A stretch of 48,448 nucleotides of DNA from assembly GCA_910587295.1 (NCBI GenBank), contig CAJULP010000078.1, forward strand, positions 1-48,448. The letters are read 5' to 3'. Source of the stretch: an uncultured Lachnospiraceae bacterium. GTDB lineage: Bacteria > Bacillota > Clostridia > Lachnospirales > Lachnospiraceae. Shown in pieces: positions 31,385 to 40,112 of this stretch (position 1 is its first letter; the number at the start of each line of letters is the position of its first letter). Position numbers and translations under genes: made by a program. A model generated the notes under the pieces. That model ran no database searches, was not told the origin of the DNA, and was given only the letters and a program-made list of their open reading frames with translations.

Positions 31385-31882
31385 TTATGGCTCATAGCCG
31401 ATTCCGTTATTCCCCATAAACTGATCCATATATCCATCCCAGATTTGATCCGGCATCTTATCAGGGATAAAGGTGTGAAAGGCGGTGGCGGTAACGCAGG
31501 TAAGATCATTGCCATCGTATTTTATGTTTAAGACAAAGGCTTTTAGATCGTTTAAGGTGACTGCTGATCCGTTTTCTGTTAATAGTGATTCTGCAAGCTC
31601 CGGTTTCAGGTGCAGTACAAACTTAAAACCAACGGGGGTCCGTTTGCCTTTGATCAGGTCAAAGCATAGGCTGCGCATGTCCTGCCAACGGGAAAATTCA
31701 TAGGGGGGCAGGGCCTCATCGTTCAGATCGCCGGTAAAAAATCCCTTATTGATGCGTCCGTCAATGAGGAAGGTATTATAGGTGGTGATAGAGGCTTCCG
31801 CCAATAAGAAACTGTCAAATACACTGCTTCCAAGCAGACGGCCCATAAAGTTCTTTCGTTCTGTTATCTTGTATGCTTTCAT
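31385..31882 (-). CDS. DUF5721 family protein
   Basis: The 165-residue cytosolic protein is found in Lachnospiraceae, of unknown function. Recognisable blocks are MKAYKITERKNFMGRLLGS at the start, FLIDGRINKGFF near residue 42, RWQDMRSLCFDLIKGKRTP near 67, and FHTFIPDKMPDQIWD near the end. AGGAG stands 7 bases before the ATG at 31882, so the upstream ATG at 31906 is rejected. It is next to the broken GNAT gene with 47 bases between and may have been cotranscribed with it. Confidence 0.88.
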   Translation of the reverse strand: MKAYKITERKNFMGRLLGSSVFDSFLLAEASITTYNTFLIDGRINKGFFTGDLNDEALPPYEFSRWQDMRSLCFDLIKGKRTPVGFKFVLHLKPELAESLLTENGSAVTLNDLKAFVLNIKYDGNDLTCVTATAFHTFIPDKMPDQIWDGYMDQFMGNNGIGYEP

Positions 31883-32020
31883 GGATACTCCTGTACATAT
31901 GTTCAAAAGGTTGTTATGATATAGTCATGGGCAATGATCTTGCCGCTCACTATAAGTATAGGGAAAGAAATAAAAAATGCAAGGAGAAATCCATATTATT
32001 TCAGGAAATGAGGTGTTGGC

Positions 32021-32740
32021 ATGGTACGTGCTGCAATCTGCGATGACGATGAGGAAACGGTACTGTCTAACGATCGGACGGTTAAGGAGTGCTTAAAGCA
32101 ATGTGGAAGCTTAGGAGAGACGGTTGTCTATACGGACAGCGCTAACCTTCTGTATGATATTACGGAGGACGGATTTTTCTTTGACCTGATCTTGCTTGAT
32201 ATTGAAATGCCTGGCAAAAGCGGCATGGAGCTTGCGGAAAAAATAAAACCATTCCTGCCCAATGTAAAGATCATCTTCATCACTTCTCATATAGAATATG
32301 CCATTGACGCGTTTGAGCTTTCCATTTTCCGGTATGTGCCAAAGGGGGATAAGGATAAAAGGCTTCCAGCAGCGGTGAGTAACGCCATTAAGCTGATAGA
32401 ATTGGAGGAGGGAAAAGCCTACACCATAAGGACAAACAGCAGGCTTGAAAAAATCCCCTACAAAGAGATCTACTACATGGAGCGGGATGGCAAAAATACC
32501 AGCATCACTACAACAAACGGGATATCGAAGGTGAGAAAGAGCCTGGGGCGGGTCTTCGAAGAGCTGGGTGCGGAAGAATTTATTTATATTGACAGGGGGC
32601 TGATCGTCAACATGATTCACATGATGCAGGTCAAAGACGGCATGGCGGTCTTAAAGAATGGGGTATCGCTTCCCATAAGCCGTTCTCATTTACAGACGGT
32701 AAAGGAACAGATCAATACTTATTGGGGGATGCACATATGA
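32021..32740 (+). CDS. LytTR family response regulator
   Basis: The 239-residue protein has a receiver domain with phosphoacceptor Asp60 (LILLDIEMPGKSGMEL), acidic pair CDDD at the start, Thr in FITSH and Lys in RYVPKGDK. The LytTR domain at 135-235 carries IYYMERDGKNTSITTTNG and the tail ISRSHLQTV. The kinase gene starts inside its last codons (ATGA overlap), so the pair is coupled. With the small membrane protein and ABC exporter downstream it forms the usual sensor-exporter arrangement of LytTR/GHKL systems, which often act on the adjacent transporter promoter. Confidence 0.93.
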   Translation: MVRAAICDDDEETVLSNDRTVKECLKQCGSLGETVVYTDSANLLYDITEDGFFFDLILLDIEMPGKSGMELAEKIKPFLPNVKIIFITSHIEYAIDAFELSIFRYVPKGDKDKRLPAAVSNAIKLIELEEGKAYTIRTNSRLEKIPYKEIYYMERDGKNTSITTTNGISKVRKSLGRVFEELGAEEFIYIDRGLIVNMIHMMQVKDGMAVLKNGVSLPISRSHLQTVKEQINTYWGMHI

Positions 32741-34065
32741 TACTCTTTTTCATTTCCGGGATCCTGGCCGGGGGCCTGCGCAGTGCGGTCTGTCTTTTTT
32801 TAATTTTCCGGCTGCTGCCTGTTAAAGAGAACGGCGGTGACGACAGGAGCGGCCCGCAGGATACCCGGCTGCTTCGTAACGGTATGATAACAGGAACGGC
32901 CGGTGGAATGGCCATTTCCGGTTTGTTGTTTTGGGCAGGCTTACCGGATTTTTGCCGGATGGCGTTGGAGGCGGTCTGGATTTCGATATGCGCAAGGCGG
33001 TGGCTTAAGACGGATGCCAGAATGAGCCTGTTTGTGGGAGTTTTTTATGAAATCGGAGTTTCCTTTTGGCAGTTTCTTCTCATGGCAGGCATGGGAATCT
33101 TATTTTGCCTGCCGGAACTACCGGATCAGGAGTCAATGGCCGGGCAAGGGGCAATCTGGCTGATTCATTTGTTCCTTGCCGGAGGAGCGGCGGTCTTATC
33201 AAGAAAACAGGATGTGGACGGAAAAGCTGCCTTCCGGGGAGTATCGTTTGCCTCGGTTGCGGGTTTTATTGCCGTGATAACCTTATCTGAGCAGACAGCT
33301 CTTGCGCTTACGGATGATCTGCTTACCATGTGGACGGTTCTGGCGGTAGTGCTGATGATGTCTGTCTTGGTGTTTGCCTTAAACCGTCAGTACGAAATGG
33401 AAAAGGAGCTGGCAGACTTAAAATCACAGCAGGCCCAGCTGTTGGAGAGAGATTATACCAGGCTTAGCCAGGCATATGCCGTCAATGCAAAGTTGTTCCA
33501 TGACTTTCATAACCACATCGGAGTACTGCGCCAGTTTCTTTCCCGTGGGAAATATACGGAGGCAGTGCAATATTTGGACGAGCTGCAATCGCCTGTCAGG
33601 GAAATGGCGGATACGATCTGGACAGGTGATGAAACGGCGGACTATCTGATCAACAGCAAGGCGGCAGCTGCGGCGTCTCTGGGGATTCGGCTGCAGGCTG
33701 CGGTGGAGTTTCCCCGTCATACCAATATTAAAAGTGCGGATCTGTGCGCCATATTGGGGAATTTTCTGGATAATGCACTGGAAGCGGCCAAGCAGGTAAC
33801 GGAGCCGGAACAGCGTATCATCAGGCTTACCATCCGCAGGATCAATCAAATGCTGGTGATCAAAGTGGAAAACGCATTTACGGTTCTGCCGGTACAGGGA
33901 AGCGGTGGGCTGGAAACCACAAAAACAGAAGGAGGGCTGCATGGCTGGGGGTTAAAAAGCGCCCGGACGGCAGCGGAAAAATACGACGGCATGGTGCAGA
34001 CTACATTTACAGACGGCATGTTCCGGGCAGTTGCCACCCTTTCTTTTAATGGGGTGGAAACTTAA
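32737..34065 (+). CDS. GHKL-type sensor histidine kinase
   Basis: The 442-residue kinase has about seven hydrophobic segments in residues 1-215 as a sensor. A coiled linker (EMEKELADLKSQQAQLLERD) leads to the acceptor motif KLFHDFHNHIGVL (His255 the likely site). The ATPase domain has an N box (DLCAILGNFLDNALEAAKQ near 340) and G box (HGWGLKSARTAAEKYDG near 412). The ATG at 32737 overlaps the response regulator stop. It is a cognate pair with that regulator. A ligand cannot be predicted; AgrC-like sensors of this design often bind peptides. Confidence 0.93.
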   Translation: MILFFISGILAGGLRSAVCLFLIFRLLPVKENGGDDRSGPQDTRLLRNGMITGTAGGMAISGLLFWAGLPDFCRMALEAVWISICARRWLKTDARMSLFVGVFYEIGVSFWQFLLMAGMGILFCLPELPDQESMAGQGAIWLIHLFLAGGAAVLSRKQDVDGKAAFRGVSFASVAGFIAVITLSEQTALALTDDLLTMWTVLAVVLMMSVLVFALNRQYEMEKELADLKSQQAQLLERDYTRLSQAYAVNAKLFHDFHNHIGVLRQFLSRGKYTEAVQYLDELQSPVREMADTIWTGDETADYLINSKAAAAASLGIRLQAAVEFPRHTNIKSADLCAILGNFLDNALEAAKQVTEPEQRIIRLTIRRINQMLVIKVENAFTVLPVQGSGGLETTKTEGGLHGWGLKSARTAAEKYDGMVQTTFTDGMFRAVATLSFNGVET

Positions 34066-34094
34066 CGGTCAAAAACCTACCGTTTGCGGACACT

Positions 34095-34124
34095 TTGGCA
34101 GGGGAGTTCTTTTCCGGTTATGAT
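34095..34124 (+). promoter_or_regulatory. Promoter with a possible LytTR site for the small membrane protein/ABC operon
   Basis: TTGGCA at 34095-34100, an 18-base spacer, TATGAT at 34119-34124. Just upstream ACCGTTTGC (34079-34087) pairs as an inverted copy with AACGGT near 34065-34070, in the position of LytTR binding sites. The promoter is moderate; the LytTR site is inferred. Confidence 0.55.
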
Positions 34125-34219
34125 AGAAGCATAACAAACAGGAAAAAACAAGGAGGAAAATTCCTCTGCTCGCTGAGGGCAGCTCGCATTTTTCTTCGAA
34201 AAACAAGGGAGGAATTGAT

Positions 34220-34396
34220 ATGCGTCATGTATATGTTCGTGGTATGTTAGGTTTGGTCTGGCTGGCAGCGGCTGTGGTAAGCGGTCTGTCCGGTAAAGTG
34301 GAAATGGCGGCGCTTTATGCGGTGATGAGTGTGGCATTTTTGTATTTTGCCTATTTGGTATGGAAAAAGGAAAAGGACAAAAATGGGGGCAGATAA
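34220..34396 (+). CDS. Small membrane protein, 58 residues
   Basis: The 58-residue protein has two hydrophobic helices (residues 8-22, MLGLVWLAAAVVSGL, and 33-48, ALYAVMSVAFLYFAYL) and a basic tail KKEKDKNGGR. GGGAGG lies 7 bases before the ATG at 34220. It overlaps the start of the ABC ATPase gene and is the first gene of that operon. Small two-helix proteins at this place can be subunits or regulators of the exporter, but nothing identifies its role. Confidence 0.7.
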   Translation: MRHVYVRGMLGLVWLAAAVVSGLSGKVEMAALYAVMSVAFLYFAYLVWKKEKDKNGGR

Positions 34397-35090
34397 GATG
34401 GATGGCACGCTTTTATCAATCAGAGATCTAAGCGCATGGTATGACCGGGAACGGAATGTGCTGTCCGGGTTTTCCATGGAGCTTGGACAGAATGAGACCG
34501 TGGGGCTTATTGGATTAAACGGGGCAGGAAAGACAACGTTTTTAAAAACTTTGTCAGGCCTGCATGAAAAGTTTCGTTTAGAGGGTGCATGGCTTCATGG
34601 CAGGCCTGCGGCATTCAGGGATCGAGAGTTTAAGACTTGCCGTTATACGGTATTTGCCGAGGATCGTTCCTTCCAATACTTTACGTTTTGGGAATACCTG
34701 TCTTATGTGTCTGCCGCTTATGGAAAGAAACTGCCGGATGTGTCCGGGCTGGTGGAGGGCTTTCATTTTGAGGAATACGGGAATGTGATCTTGAAGGATT
34801 TGTCGACCGGTAATAAGAAAAAGGCATATCTGATCACGGCCTTTGCATTAAAGCCGGAGCTTTTACTGCTGGATGAGCCGGTGAACGGACTGGATTTTAA
34901 CAGCACGGAATTTTTGTATCAGTTGATTGCCGGATATAAAAAGTACGGAACCGTTCTGTTTTCTTCCCATATTTTAGAGAGCGTCACATTGACCTGTGAC
35001 CGGGTGCTTATCTTGGAGGAAGGACAGATTCGGCAGGTTTATGAAGGCGGGCAGGTAGATGCCGCAAAAATCAGGGAGGCGCTATCTTGA
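34383..35090 (+). CDS. ABC transporter ATP-binding protein with atypical signature
   Basis: The 235-residue ATPase has Walker A IGLNGAGKTTF (near residue 45), a signature region reading KDLSTGNKKKAYL where LSGGQ is usual, Walker B LLLLDEPVNGLD and switch His in SSHILES. The atypical LSTGN is seen in a class of ABC-2 ATPases of lantibiotic or LytTR-linked exporters. The ATG at 34383 overlaps the 58-residue gene; the one at 34398 is also possible. It is coupled to the permease at 35087. The substrate is unknown. Confidence 0.92.
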   Translation: MGADKMDGTLLSIRDLSAWYDRERNVLSGFSMELGQNETVGLIGLNGAGKTTFLKTLSGLHEKFRLEGAWLHGRPAAFRDREFKTCRYTVFAEDRSFQYFTFWEYLSYVSAAYGKKLPDVSGLVEGFHFEEYGNVILKDLSTGNKKKAYLITAFALKPELLLLDEPVNGLDFNSTEFLYQLIAGYKKYGTVLFSSHILESVTLTCDRVLILEEGQIRQVYEGGQVDAAKIREALS

Positions 35091-36271
35091 AAGAAATGTT
35101 CGGGGCTTTTGCCAAAAAACTGTTTGGCGTAGGTTATGAAAGGTTAAAAAAGACAGTCCTTATCTTTTTGATGGTATATTGGGGGCTTCATATTGCAGGG
35201 ATTCGGGTGGGAATCTCTCCCTTTATCCTGTATCTGATGGTCAGTACTTTTTCCGCAGGGGTGATGTGGCAGGCGCTGTCATCGGATGATAACAGGGAAA
35301 ACATGGAAAATTTGTTTATGCTGCCGTTTGAAAGGAAGAAACTAATCTTTTCTTACGTGTCCGCATTGGGGAGCTATACGTTTTTTACCAAAACAGCGGG
35401 GCTTATGGCAGTGGCGCTGGGAATTTCCTCTTTTAGCGGATGGGAAATAGCAGGGGGGATTTTCTGCGCAGCCAGTGCAATTTTGATGGCGGCCTGTGTT
35501 TATGTGGGAAAAAGGCATTTATTTGCGGACCTGCTTTGGGCTGCCGCATACTTTGCGATGATATTTTTGCTGGGGAACAGTCCGGTATTGCTGCCATTGC
35601 TGTGCGGTAATATTCTATTGGCGGGCCTGGTTTTAGCGGGTACGGATGCCTATTTGTTTTATGCTCCCGCAAGGTACGGCAGGCGGAAGATCTTTCATGG
35701 GGGAGGCCAAGTTGCAAGAATCCCGTCTGCCAGATATTTTTTGACATGGCGGTATCTGTTCCGGTATCTGATAGTCCATAAAAATTATCTGGCTAACACG
35801 GTGGTCTTATGGGGCGCTGCCTTTTGGCTTCCAGTGCTTTTGGGAGAATTTGGGGATTGGTCCGTGATGCCGGTGGGGTTTGCGGTGCTTTCTTTCAATA
35901 CGCCGATCTGCATTTTATTATCCGCTGACCCGGATTTAGAGAGGGCGGTCCGGTTCCTGCCGGGGCAGAATAAGGCTTTTTGCGTGCCTTATTGCCTGTT
36001 CATTTTCCTGTTCCATATGACGGCCGAGGTGATTTTCCTTTGCGGCTGGGAGATCAGGATTGGCTTGCCTAAGACCGGCGGCGCTGGTATTATGGTGGTA
36101 TTACTGGCTGTTTTCTTTGCCCTGGTCAGCGCGGCAGGGTCTGTGCTGCTGGAATGGTTTTGCCCTGTCAGGGGATGGAAAATCGAGAGTGACTTATGGC
36201 ACCATCCAAGGAAATATGTTGTTCCTGCGGCAATGCTTCTGTCCGCGGGCGCGGTGTCCTTATTTTTTTAA
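35087..36271 (+). CDS. ABC-2 type transporter permease
   Basis: The 394-residue permease has 10-12 hydrophobic segments spread through the protein, beginning with a basic N-terminus (FAKKLFGVGYERLKK) and a helix at residues 20-45. Later segments cluster at 80-190 and 240-390. TTG at 35087 is chosen as start: GGGAGG lies 7 bases upstream and it overlaps the ATPase stop, while the ATG at 35096 is too far from the site. It forms the membrane part of the exporter with the preceding ATPase. An acidic insertion at about 65-75 is unremarkable. Confidence 0.88.
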   Translation: MKEMFGAFAKKLFGVGYERLKKTVLIFLMVYWGLHIAGIRVGISPFILYLMVSTFSAGVMWQALSSDDNRENMENLFMLPFERKKLIFSYVSALGSYTFFTKTAGLMAVALGISSFSGWEIAGGIFCAASAILMAACVYVGKRHLFADLLWAAAYFAMIFLLGNSPVLLPLLCGNILLAGLVLAGTDAYLFYAPARYGRRKIFHGGGQVARIPSARYFLTWRYLFRYLIVHKNYLANTVVLWGAAFWLPVLLGEFGDWSVMPVGFAVLSFNTPICILLSADPDLERAVRFLPGQNKAFCVPYCLFIFLFHMTAEVIFLCGWEIRIGLPKTGGAGIMVVLLAVFFALVSAAGSVLLEWFCPVRGWKIESDLWHHPRKYVVPAAMLLSAGAVSLFF

Positions 36272-36306
36272 GCAAGGGCGGTTTATGTGGAAAAGGAGAA
36301 AATTTT

Positions 36307-37182
36307 ATGAAGAGGTTATTGGTGACGGGCGCTTCCGGTTTTTTGGGAAGCAGGGTTATCCGGTTTTATGACGGGAAATATGAGATTTTTGCTCCGTCGC
36401 ACGCACAGATGGACATCACGGACATAGGCAGTGTGAAAGCGGTGTTTGAGAACTTCCGGCCGGATCTTGTGGTGCATGGCGCCGCCATATCTGATTTGGA
36501 CCAATGTGAAAAAGAACGGGAGCGGTCGTGGAAGATCAATGTGGACGGCAGCAGGAATATAGCTGCCATGGCATTTCAATTCCATGCAAAATGCCTGCTT
36601 TGCAGTTCTGACCAGGTGTATTTTGGGAAGGATCGTTTGAAGGAAGGAGCCGGGCCTCATAATGAGGATGAGGTGACAGACCCGTTTAATCTCTACGGGC
36701 AGGGAAAGAAAAAGGCGGAGGAAGCAAGTCTTCTGGAAAACCCGGACTGTGTCATCCTGCGGCTGTCATGGATGTATGACAGGGAAACGGTAAACGGGCA
36801 GGAACACGGCGACTTTTTCCGCACTTTGATCTCAGATCTTGAAACAGCGGATAAGTTAAGCTTTCCGGTTTATGACGTGCGGGGGATCACGGACGTGAAT
36901 GAAGTGATCCGGAACATGGAAAAGGCCTGGGGGCTTCCCGGCGGGATTTATAACTTCGGTTCCCCCAATGACAGGAATACCTATGAAACGGTTGTCAGGA
37001 TGTTTCAGGCGCTTAACTGGGATGTGGGGCGGCTTTCTAAAAACGAGCAGGCATTCGCGCCGGACCTCAGAGATATCAGCATGGGGCAGAAAAAGGTGAA
37101 TGACAACGGGATATTCTTTTCCACAACGCTGGAGGGGTTAGTAAGGAATGGAACAAATGTTTATAAAAGCTTGGCAAGGTGA
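36307..37182 (+). CDS. RmlD-like NAD(P)-dependent reductase
   Basis: The 291-residue extended SDR of the dTDP-4-dehydrorhamnose reductase/sugar-nucleotide group starts with the NAD motif RLLVTGASGFLGSRV at residues 3-17, then VVHGAAISDLDQCE near 60 and SSDQVYFG near 99. The YxxxK is at LYGQGKKKAEE near 130 and substrate motif LRLSWMYDR near 149. AAGGAG stands 9 bases before the ATG at 36307; the upstream frame is not used. It follows the ABC permease by 35 bases and may be part of that transcript. Substrate unknown; a role in cell-surface sugar synthesis is possible. Confidence 0.85.
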   Translation: MKRLLVTGASGFLGSRVIRFYDGKYEIFAPSHAQMDITDIGSVKAVFENFRPDLVVHGAAISDLDQCEKERERSWKINVDGSRNIAAMAFQFHAKCLLCSSDQVYFGKDRLKEGAGPHNEDEVTDPFNLYGQGKKKAEEASLLENPDCVILRLSWMYDRETVNGQEHGDFFRTLISDLETADKLSFPVYDVRGITDVNEVIRNMEKAWGLPGGIYNFGSPNDRNTYETVVRMFQALNWDVGRLSKNEQAFAPDLRDISMGQKKVNDNGIFFSTTLEGLVRNGTNVYKSLAR

Positions 37183-37203
37183 TAAGACAAAGAGGAGAAT
37201 GAA

Positions 37204-37650
37204 ATGAAGTTGACCATCCATCAGGATCTTGCAATCCCGGAAACGGAAATTGTCATCAACTGCGCCCAGATGGATACCCGTCTATGGCATCTGGCCGGGC
37301 TGATCAGGCAGTATGGTTTTTCCCTCACCGGGTATCAGGACGGAAAAGAATTTCAGCTTCCGTTGGAGCAGGTTTATTATATAGATTCCGTTGACGGGAA
37401 GACCTTCCTTTATCTGGAAAAGGAGGTTTACTCCTGCAGGGAGACGCTTGCCGCATTGGAAGGAAAGCTGGCACATACCTGGTTTGTGCGGATCAGCAAA
37501 AACTGTATCATCAACAGTAATTTCCTGCAGAGCGTAAGGCCGCTGTTTAACCATCGCCTGGAAGCTTTTTTGCCCAACGGGGAAAAACTGATCGTTACCC
37601 GCAATTATATCGAGGCATTAAAAGACAAACTGAAAGGAGCAAACCTATGA
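37204..37650 (+). CDS. Stand-alone LytTR DNA-binding protein
   Basis: The 148-residue protein has a short N-terminal region (1-50) without a receiver domain and a C-terminal LytTR domain: LEQVYYIDSVDGKTFLYLEKEVY near 60, then FVRISKNCIINSNFLQSVRPL near 98, and FLPNGEKLIVTRNYIEALK at the end. Single-domain LytTR regulators are usually paired with a DUF3021 membrane protein, as here, where the next start overlaps its stop. GAGGAG stands before the ATG. It probably controls its own operon in response to the membrane partner. Confidence 0.93.
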   Translation: MKLTIHQDLAIPETEIVINCAQMDTRLWHLAGLIRQYGFSLTGYQDGKEFQLPLEQVYYIDSVDGKTFLYLEKEVYSCRETLAALEGKLAHTWFVRISKNCIINSNFLQSVRPLFNHRLEAFLPNGEKLIVTRNYIEALKDKLKGANL

Positions 37651-38060
37651 AGAATCTTTTATTTATTCGGATCCCTTCCGTGTGTATCTGCTTTACCCTG
37701 ATCATCATTGGGGATGCGGTGGTCAGCCTGCTTTGGGGCAGCGGCTCTGCTTTTTTACTGGTCTTGTTTGGGTGGCTGATCGCCTGTCAGGTTGTTGACC
37801 TTGTGGTCAGTAAGATAGAGTTCCGAAAATGGAGCCACTATTGTGTGACGGAGTCGGTAATTTTGTACCTGCTGTCGCTGTTTGTCTTTGGAATCTTTTA
37901 TGGGGAACCCTGGGATATTTCCCGGCTGGCGGCTTTTACGGTGATTTTTTTGGCTGCGGACGTGTTTATCTTTTGGTATTTCCGTAAACGGCAGGAAATT
38001 CAGGCAAAGGAGATCAATGAGCTGATCCGGGCAAAGGAATGCCGGATAGCTGCAAAATAA
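37647..38060 (+). CDS. DUF3021 family membrane protein
   Basis: The 137-residue protein has four hydrophobic helices (residues about 8-28, 33-50, 72-90 and 95-115) and a C-terminal basic-acidic tail (RKRQEIQAKEINELIRAKE). It matches the DUF3021 family, consistently encoded beside LytTR regulators and thought to hold the regulator at the membrane in an inactive state. AAGGAG is well placed. It overlaps the LytTR stop (ATGA) and is followed by a terminator. Confidence 0.9.
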   Translation: MKNLLFIRIPSVCICFTLIIIGDAVVSLLWGSGSAFLLVLFGWLIACQVVDLVVSKIEFRKWSHYCVTESVILYLLSLFVFGIFYGEPWDISRLAAFTVIFLAADVFIFWYFRKRQEIQAKEINELIRAKECRIAAK

Positions 38061-38088
38061 AGAGCTGTCAGGATAGGAGAAAGGACGG

Positions 38089-38124
38089 GAGTGGAAACAA
38101 AATGGTTCCGCTCTCTGTTTTTTT
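38089..38124 (+). terminator. Rho-independent terminator after the LytTR-DUF3021 operon
   Basis: Arms GAGTGGAAAC and GGTTCCGCTC (38089-38098, 38104-38113) pair with one G-T type and one A-G mismatch, followed by TCTG and a run of T to 38124. Confidence 0.65.
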
Positions 38125-38190
38125 ACAAAAAAATGAACCATTCAGGGAGTGATGGCGAATATAGGGTGAACAGGCAAGGGAGGTGAGGCA

Positions 38191-38715
38191 TTGAACGGAA
38201 GAGAAATTGAAAGATGCATAGATGAGTTTGGTACCGATATCTATCGGTTCTGCCTGAAGCTTTGTATGGACCAGACAGACGCACAGGATTTATACCAGCA
38301 GACGTTCCTAAAGGCATTGGAAACCACATGGACCCTTGACTGGGAGCAAAACCCGAAGGCACTGTTTTTTTCACTGGCACATAATCTTTGGAAAAGTGAC
38401 AGGCGGAAAATGGCGCGCCGGAACAGGATCGCCCCTTGCGGCAGTTGGAATGAAAATATACAGGAGACATTACTTTCTGCGGAAAATATGGAAGAAAACC
38501 TGGTTCGGAAAGAGCTGGCGGAAGAAGTGGACCGGATGATCCAGGATCTTCCGGAAAAGATCCGGGTGCCGCTTATCTTGTTTTATCTTTCTGACTGTTC
38601 CATAGAGCAGATAGCGGCGATTATTAAAAAACCGCCCGGAACCGTGAAAAGCAGGCTGTTTAAGGGAAGGAGCCTGATCAAAAAAAGATTGGAGGAGATT
38701 GGCTATGAAGGATAA
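38191..38715 (+). CDS. ECF RNA polymerase sigma factor
   Basis: The 174-residue sigma factor starts at a TTG (38191) with GGGAGGTG properly spaced upstream. Region 2 is at residues 8-75 (CIDEFGTDIYRFCLKLC, DLYQQTFLKALETTW, HNLWKSDRRK) and region 4 at 120-165 (LPEKIRVPLILFYLSDCSIEQIAAIIKKPPGTVKSRLFKGR). It leads a three-gene operon with two membrane proteins; the next gene overlaps its end and is translated with it. The likely anti-sigma is that neighbour. A possible self-promoter TGAACC near 38132 is weak. Signal unknown. Confidence 0.92.
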   Translation: MNGREIERCIDEFGTDIYRFCLKLCMDQTDAQDLYQQTFLKALETTWTLDWEQNPKALFFSLAHNLWKSDRRKMARRNRIAPCGSWNENIQETLLSAENMEENLVRKELAEEVDRMIQDLPEKIRVPLILFYLSDCSIEQIAAIIKKPPGTVKSRLFKGRSLIKKRLEEIGYEG

Positions 38716-39082
38716 CCGTTTTGACACGAAGACAGACCGTATCATTCAGGCTTCCATGAAGCTTGCGGATGAGCCGGCGGGAGAACTGAACCGTAAACTG
38801 AAAGAAGCCCTGTACCGGAAAGAGAAAGCCATGCAAAATCAGCCTGCCATGTGCAGATTGTCCTTGTGGTATCTGCCAATGGTATTTAACCTGATCCTAT
38901 TCGGTATGCTGGCTGTTGCCGCCCGTATGATGATCGGCAATGTTTATCTGTTTTACTTTGCTGCCGGTATCTGCCTATATATCGGGCTTTCCGGCGTACT
39001 GCTTACTGTAGTGGGCGTAAAAAGGGCAAACCTGAAGGAGGATATGACGATCCATGTTGAGAAGAGAGGTGCGTGGGCATGA
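38705..39082 (+). CDS. Small membrane protein, probable anti-sigma factor
   Basis: The 125-residue protein has a cytosolic helical N-terminus (residues 1-50, MKDNRFDTKTDRIIQASMKL, then ELNRKLKEALYRKEKAMQ) and two membrane helices at about 58-80 and 84-104. The layout is that of small membrane anti-sigma factors. GGAGGAG lies 8 bases before the ATG at 38705; the TTG at 38699 is also possible. It overlaps the sigma factor by 11 bases and the zinc-ribbon gene by 4. The anti-sigma role is inferred from position and layout. Confidence 0.75.
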   Translation: MKDNRFDTKTDRIIQASMKLADEPAGELNRKLKEALYRKEKAMQNQPAMCRLSLWYLPMVFNLILFGMLAVAARMMIGNVYLFYFAAGICLYIGLSGVLLTVVGVKRANLKEDMTIHVEKRGAWA

Positions 39083-39972
39083 AACAGATAACAAATAAGA
39101 AATTATGGTTCTGTCTTGGTATATTGGCAGCCATACTGCTTGTATTTGCGCGGTTTGGCCTGTATTTTTGGAAGATCGGAGGTTTTAGCGGTCTCTCGAT
39201 CCTGCTCCCTGTTTTGCTGTTTTGTGCTATTGTGTCCGGTATCTGCACTTCGGCTTTCTATGGGGCGTGGGTATACCGGGACTGCGAAAAGAGGGGAGAC
39301 GACCCGCTTTTATGGGCGGCCGTGGTTTTGGCCGCCACGCCATTTATAGGACTGTTGATCTATTTCCTGCGCCGTCCGGAAATCAAAAAGACCTGCCCGG
39401 CCTGCGGATGGAGGATTCCGCTTAGGGCAAATTATTGTGAGAAATGTGGGTCACAGGTTGAAAATAAGGAGGATAATGATATGATAGTAAGACAAAGAAC
39501 GAATAATCTGCGGTTTATCGCTGCCGGAACGATCAGCATGGCGCTGATGCTCATATGCCTTTCCGGTTTTATCGCCAGTGCCATTACAGGAAATGGCGTG
39601 AACACGGATGTCGCTTCCAATGAACGGGTTTGGAACCTTGGCACCATTAACATGAACCACAGCGGTTATCACGGCGGCGTCTGGAAACTGGACTTTAGAA
39701 GCGCCAGCAGTGGATTTGTCAAGGAACAAATTATGACGGTTGAGGATGCGGATTCCCAGGTCCTTTATGCTGATATTTCCTGCCGGACGGTGCCGGAGGG
39801 CGCAACGCTTTGTTTGTGGCTGGTTCAGGGAGACATGGTGGAGTCTGTTGATGTGACCAATCTTTCCAAACCCCTGGAATATCCTTTGGAAGGATTTGAG
39901 AATGGGAAAGTCTGCGTAAGGCTTCAGATCAATGGCGTGGAAGATGTGGTTTCGGAAATAGTGATCAGATAA
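39079..39972 (+). CDS. Membrane protein with zinc ribbon
   Basis: The 297-residue protein has three hydrophobic helices (residues 8-28, 38-60, 77-95), then a cytosolic zinc ribbon at 105-124 (TCPACGW...YCEKCG; Cys106, 109, 120, 123). A fourth helix (147-169) leads to an outer C-terminal domain of about 125 residues rich in beta strands (GYHGGVWKLDFRSASSG, ATLCLWLVQGD). I know no named family. The ATG at 39079 with GAGAGGT upstream overlaps the previous stop. It ends the ECF operon and is probably an envelope component or sensor working with it. Confidence 0.8.
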   Translation: MKQITNKKLWFCLGILAAILLVFARFGLYFWKIGGFSGLSILLPVLLFCAIVSGICTSAFYGAWVYRDCEKRGDDPLLWAAVVLAATPFIGLLIYFLRRPEIKKTCPACGWRIPLRANYCEKCGSQVENKEDNDMIVRQRTNNLRFIAAGTISMALMLICLSGFIASAITGNGVNTDVASNERVWNLGTINMNHSGYHGGVWKLDFRSASSGFVKEQIMTVEDADSQVLYADISCRTVPEGATLCLWLVQGDMVESVDVTNLSKPLEYPLEGFENGKVCVRLQINGVEDVVSEIVIR

Positions 39973-39989
39973 TACATGGCATGATCAAC

Positions 39990-40015
39990 GCCCCCTTTTG
40001 GGGGCATTGTCATTT
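39990..40015 (+). terminator. Hairpin terminator after the second ECF operon
   Basis: Stem GCCCCC/GGGGGC (39990-39995, 40000-40005) with a TTTT loop; the tail ATTGTCATTT is a weak T tract. Its confidence is limited by the tail. Confidence 0.5.
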
Positions 40016-40112
40016 GGGGGCGAAAAATGTATATTTGGGAGATTTTCTGTTTCTGCCGGTGGAATTTTAGATATAATAAACATACAGGATGACAAAGAAA
40101 GAGGGGATGCGG

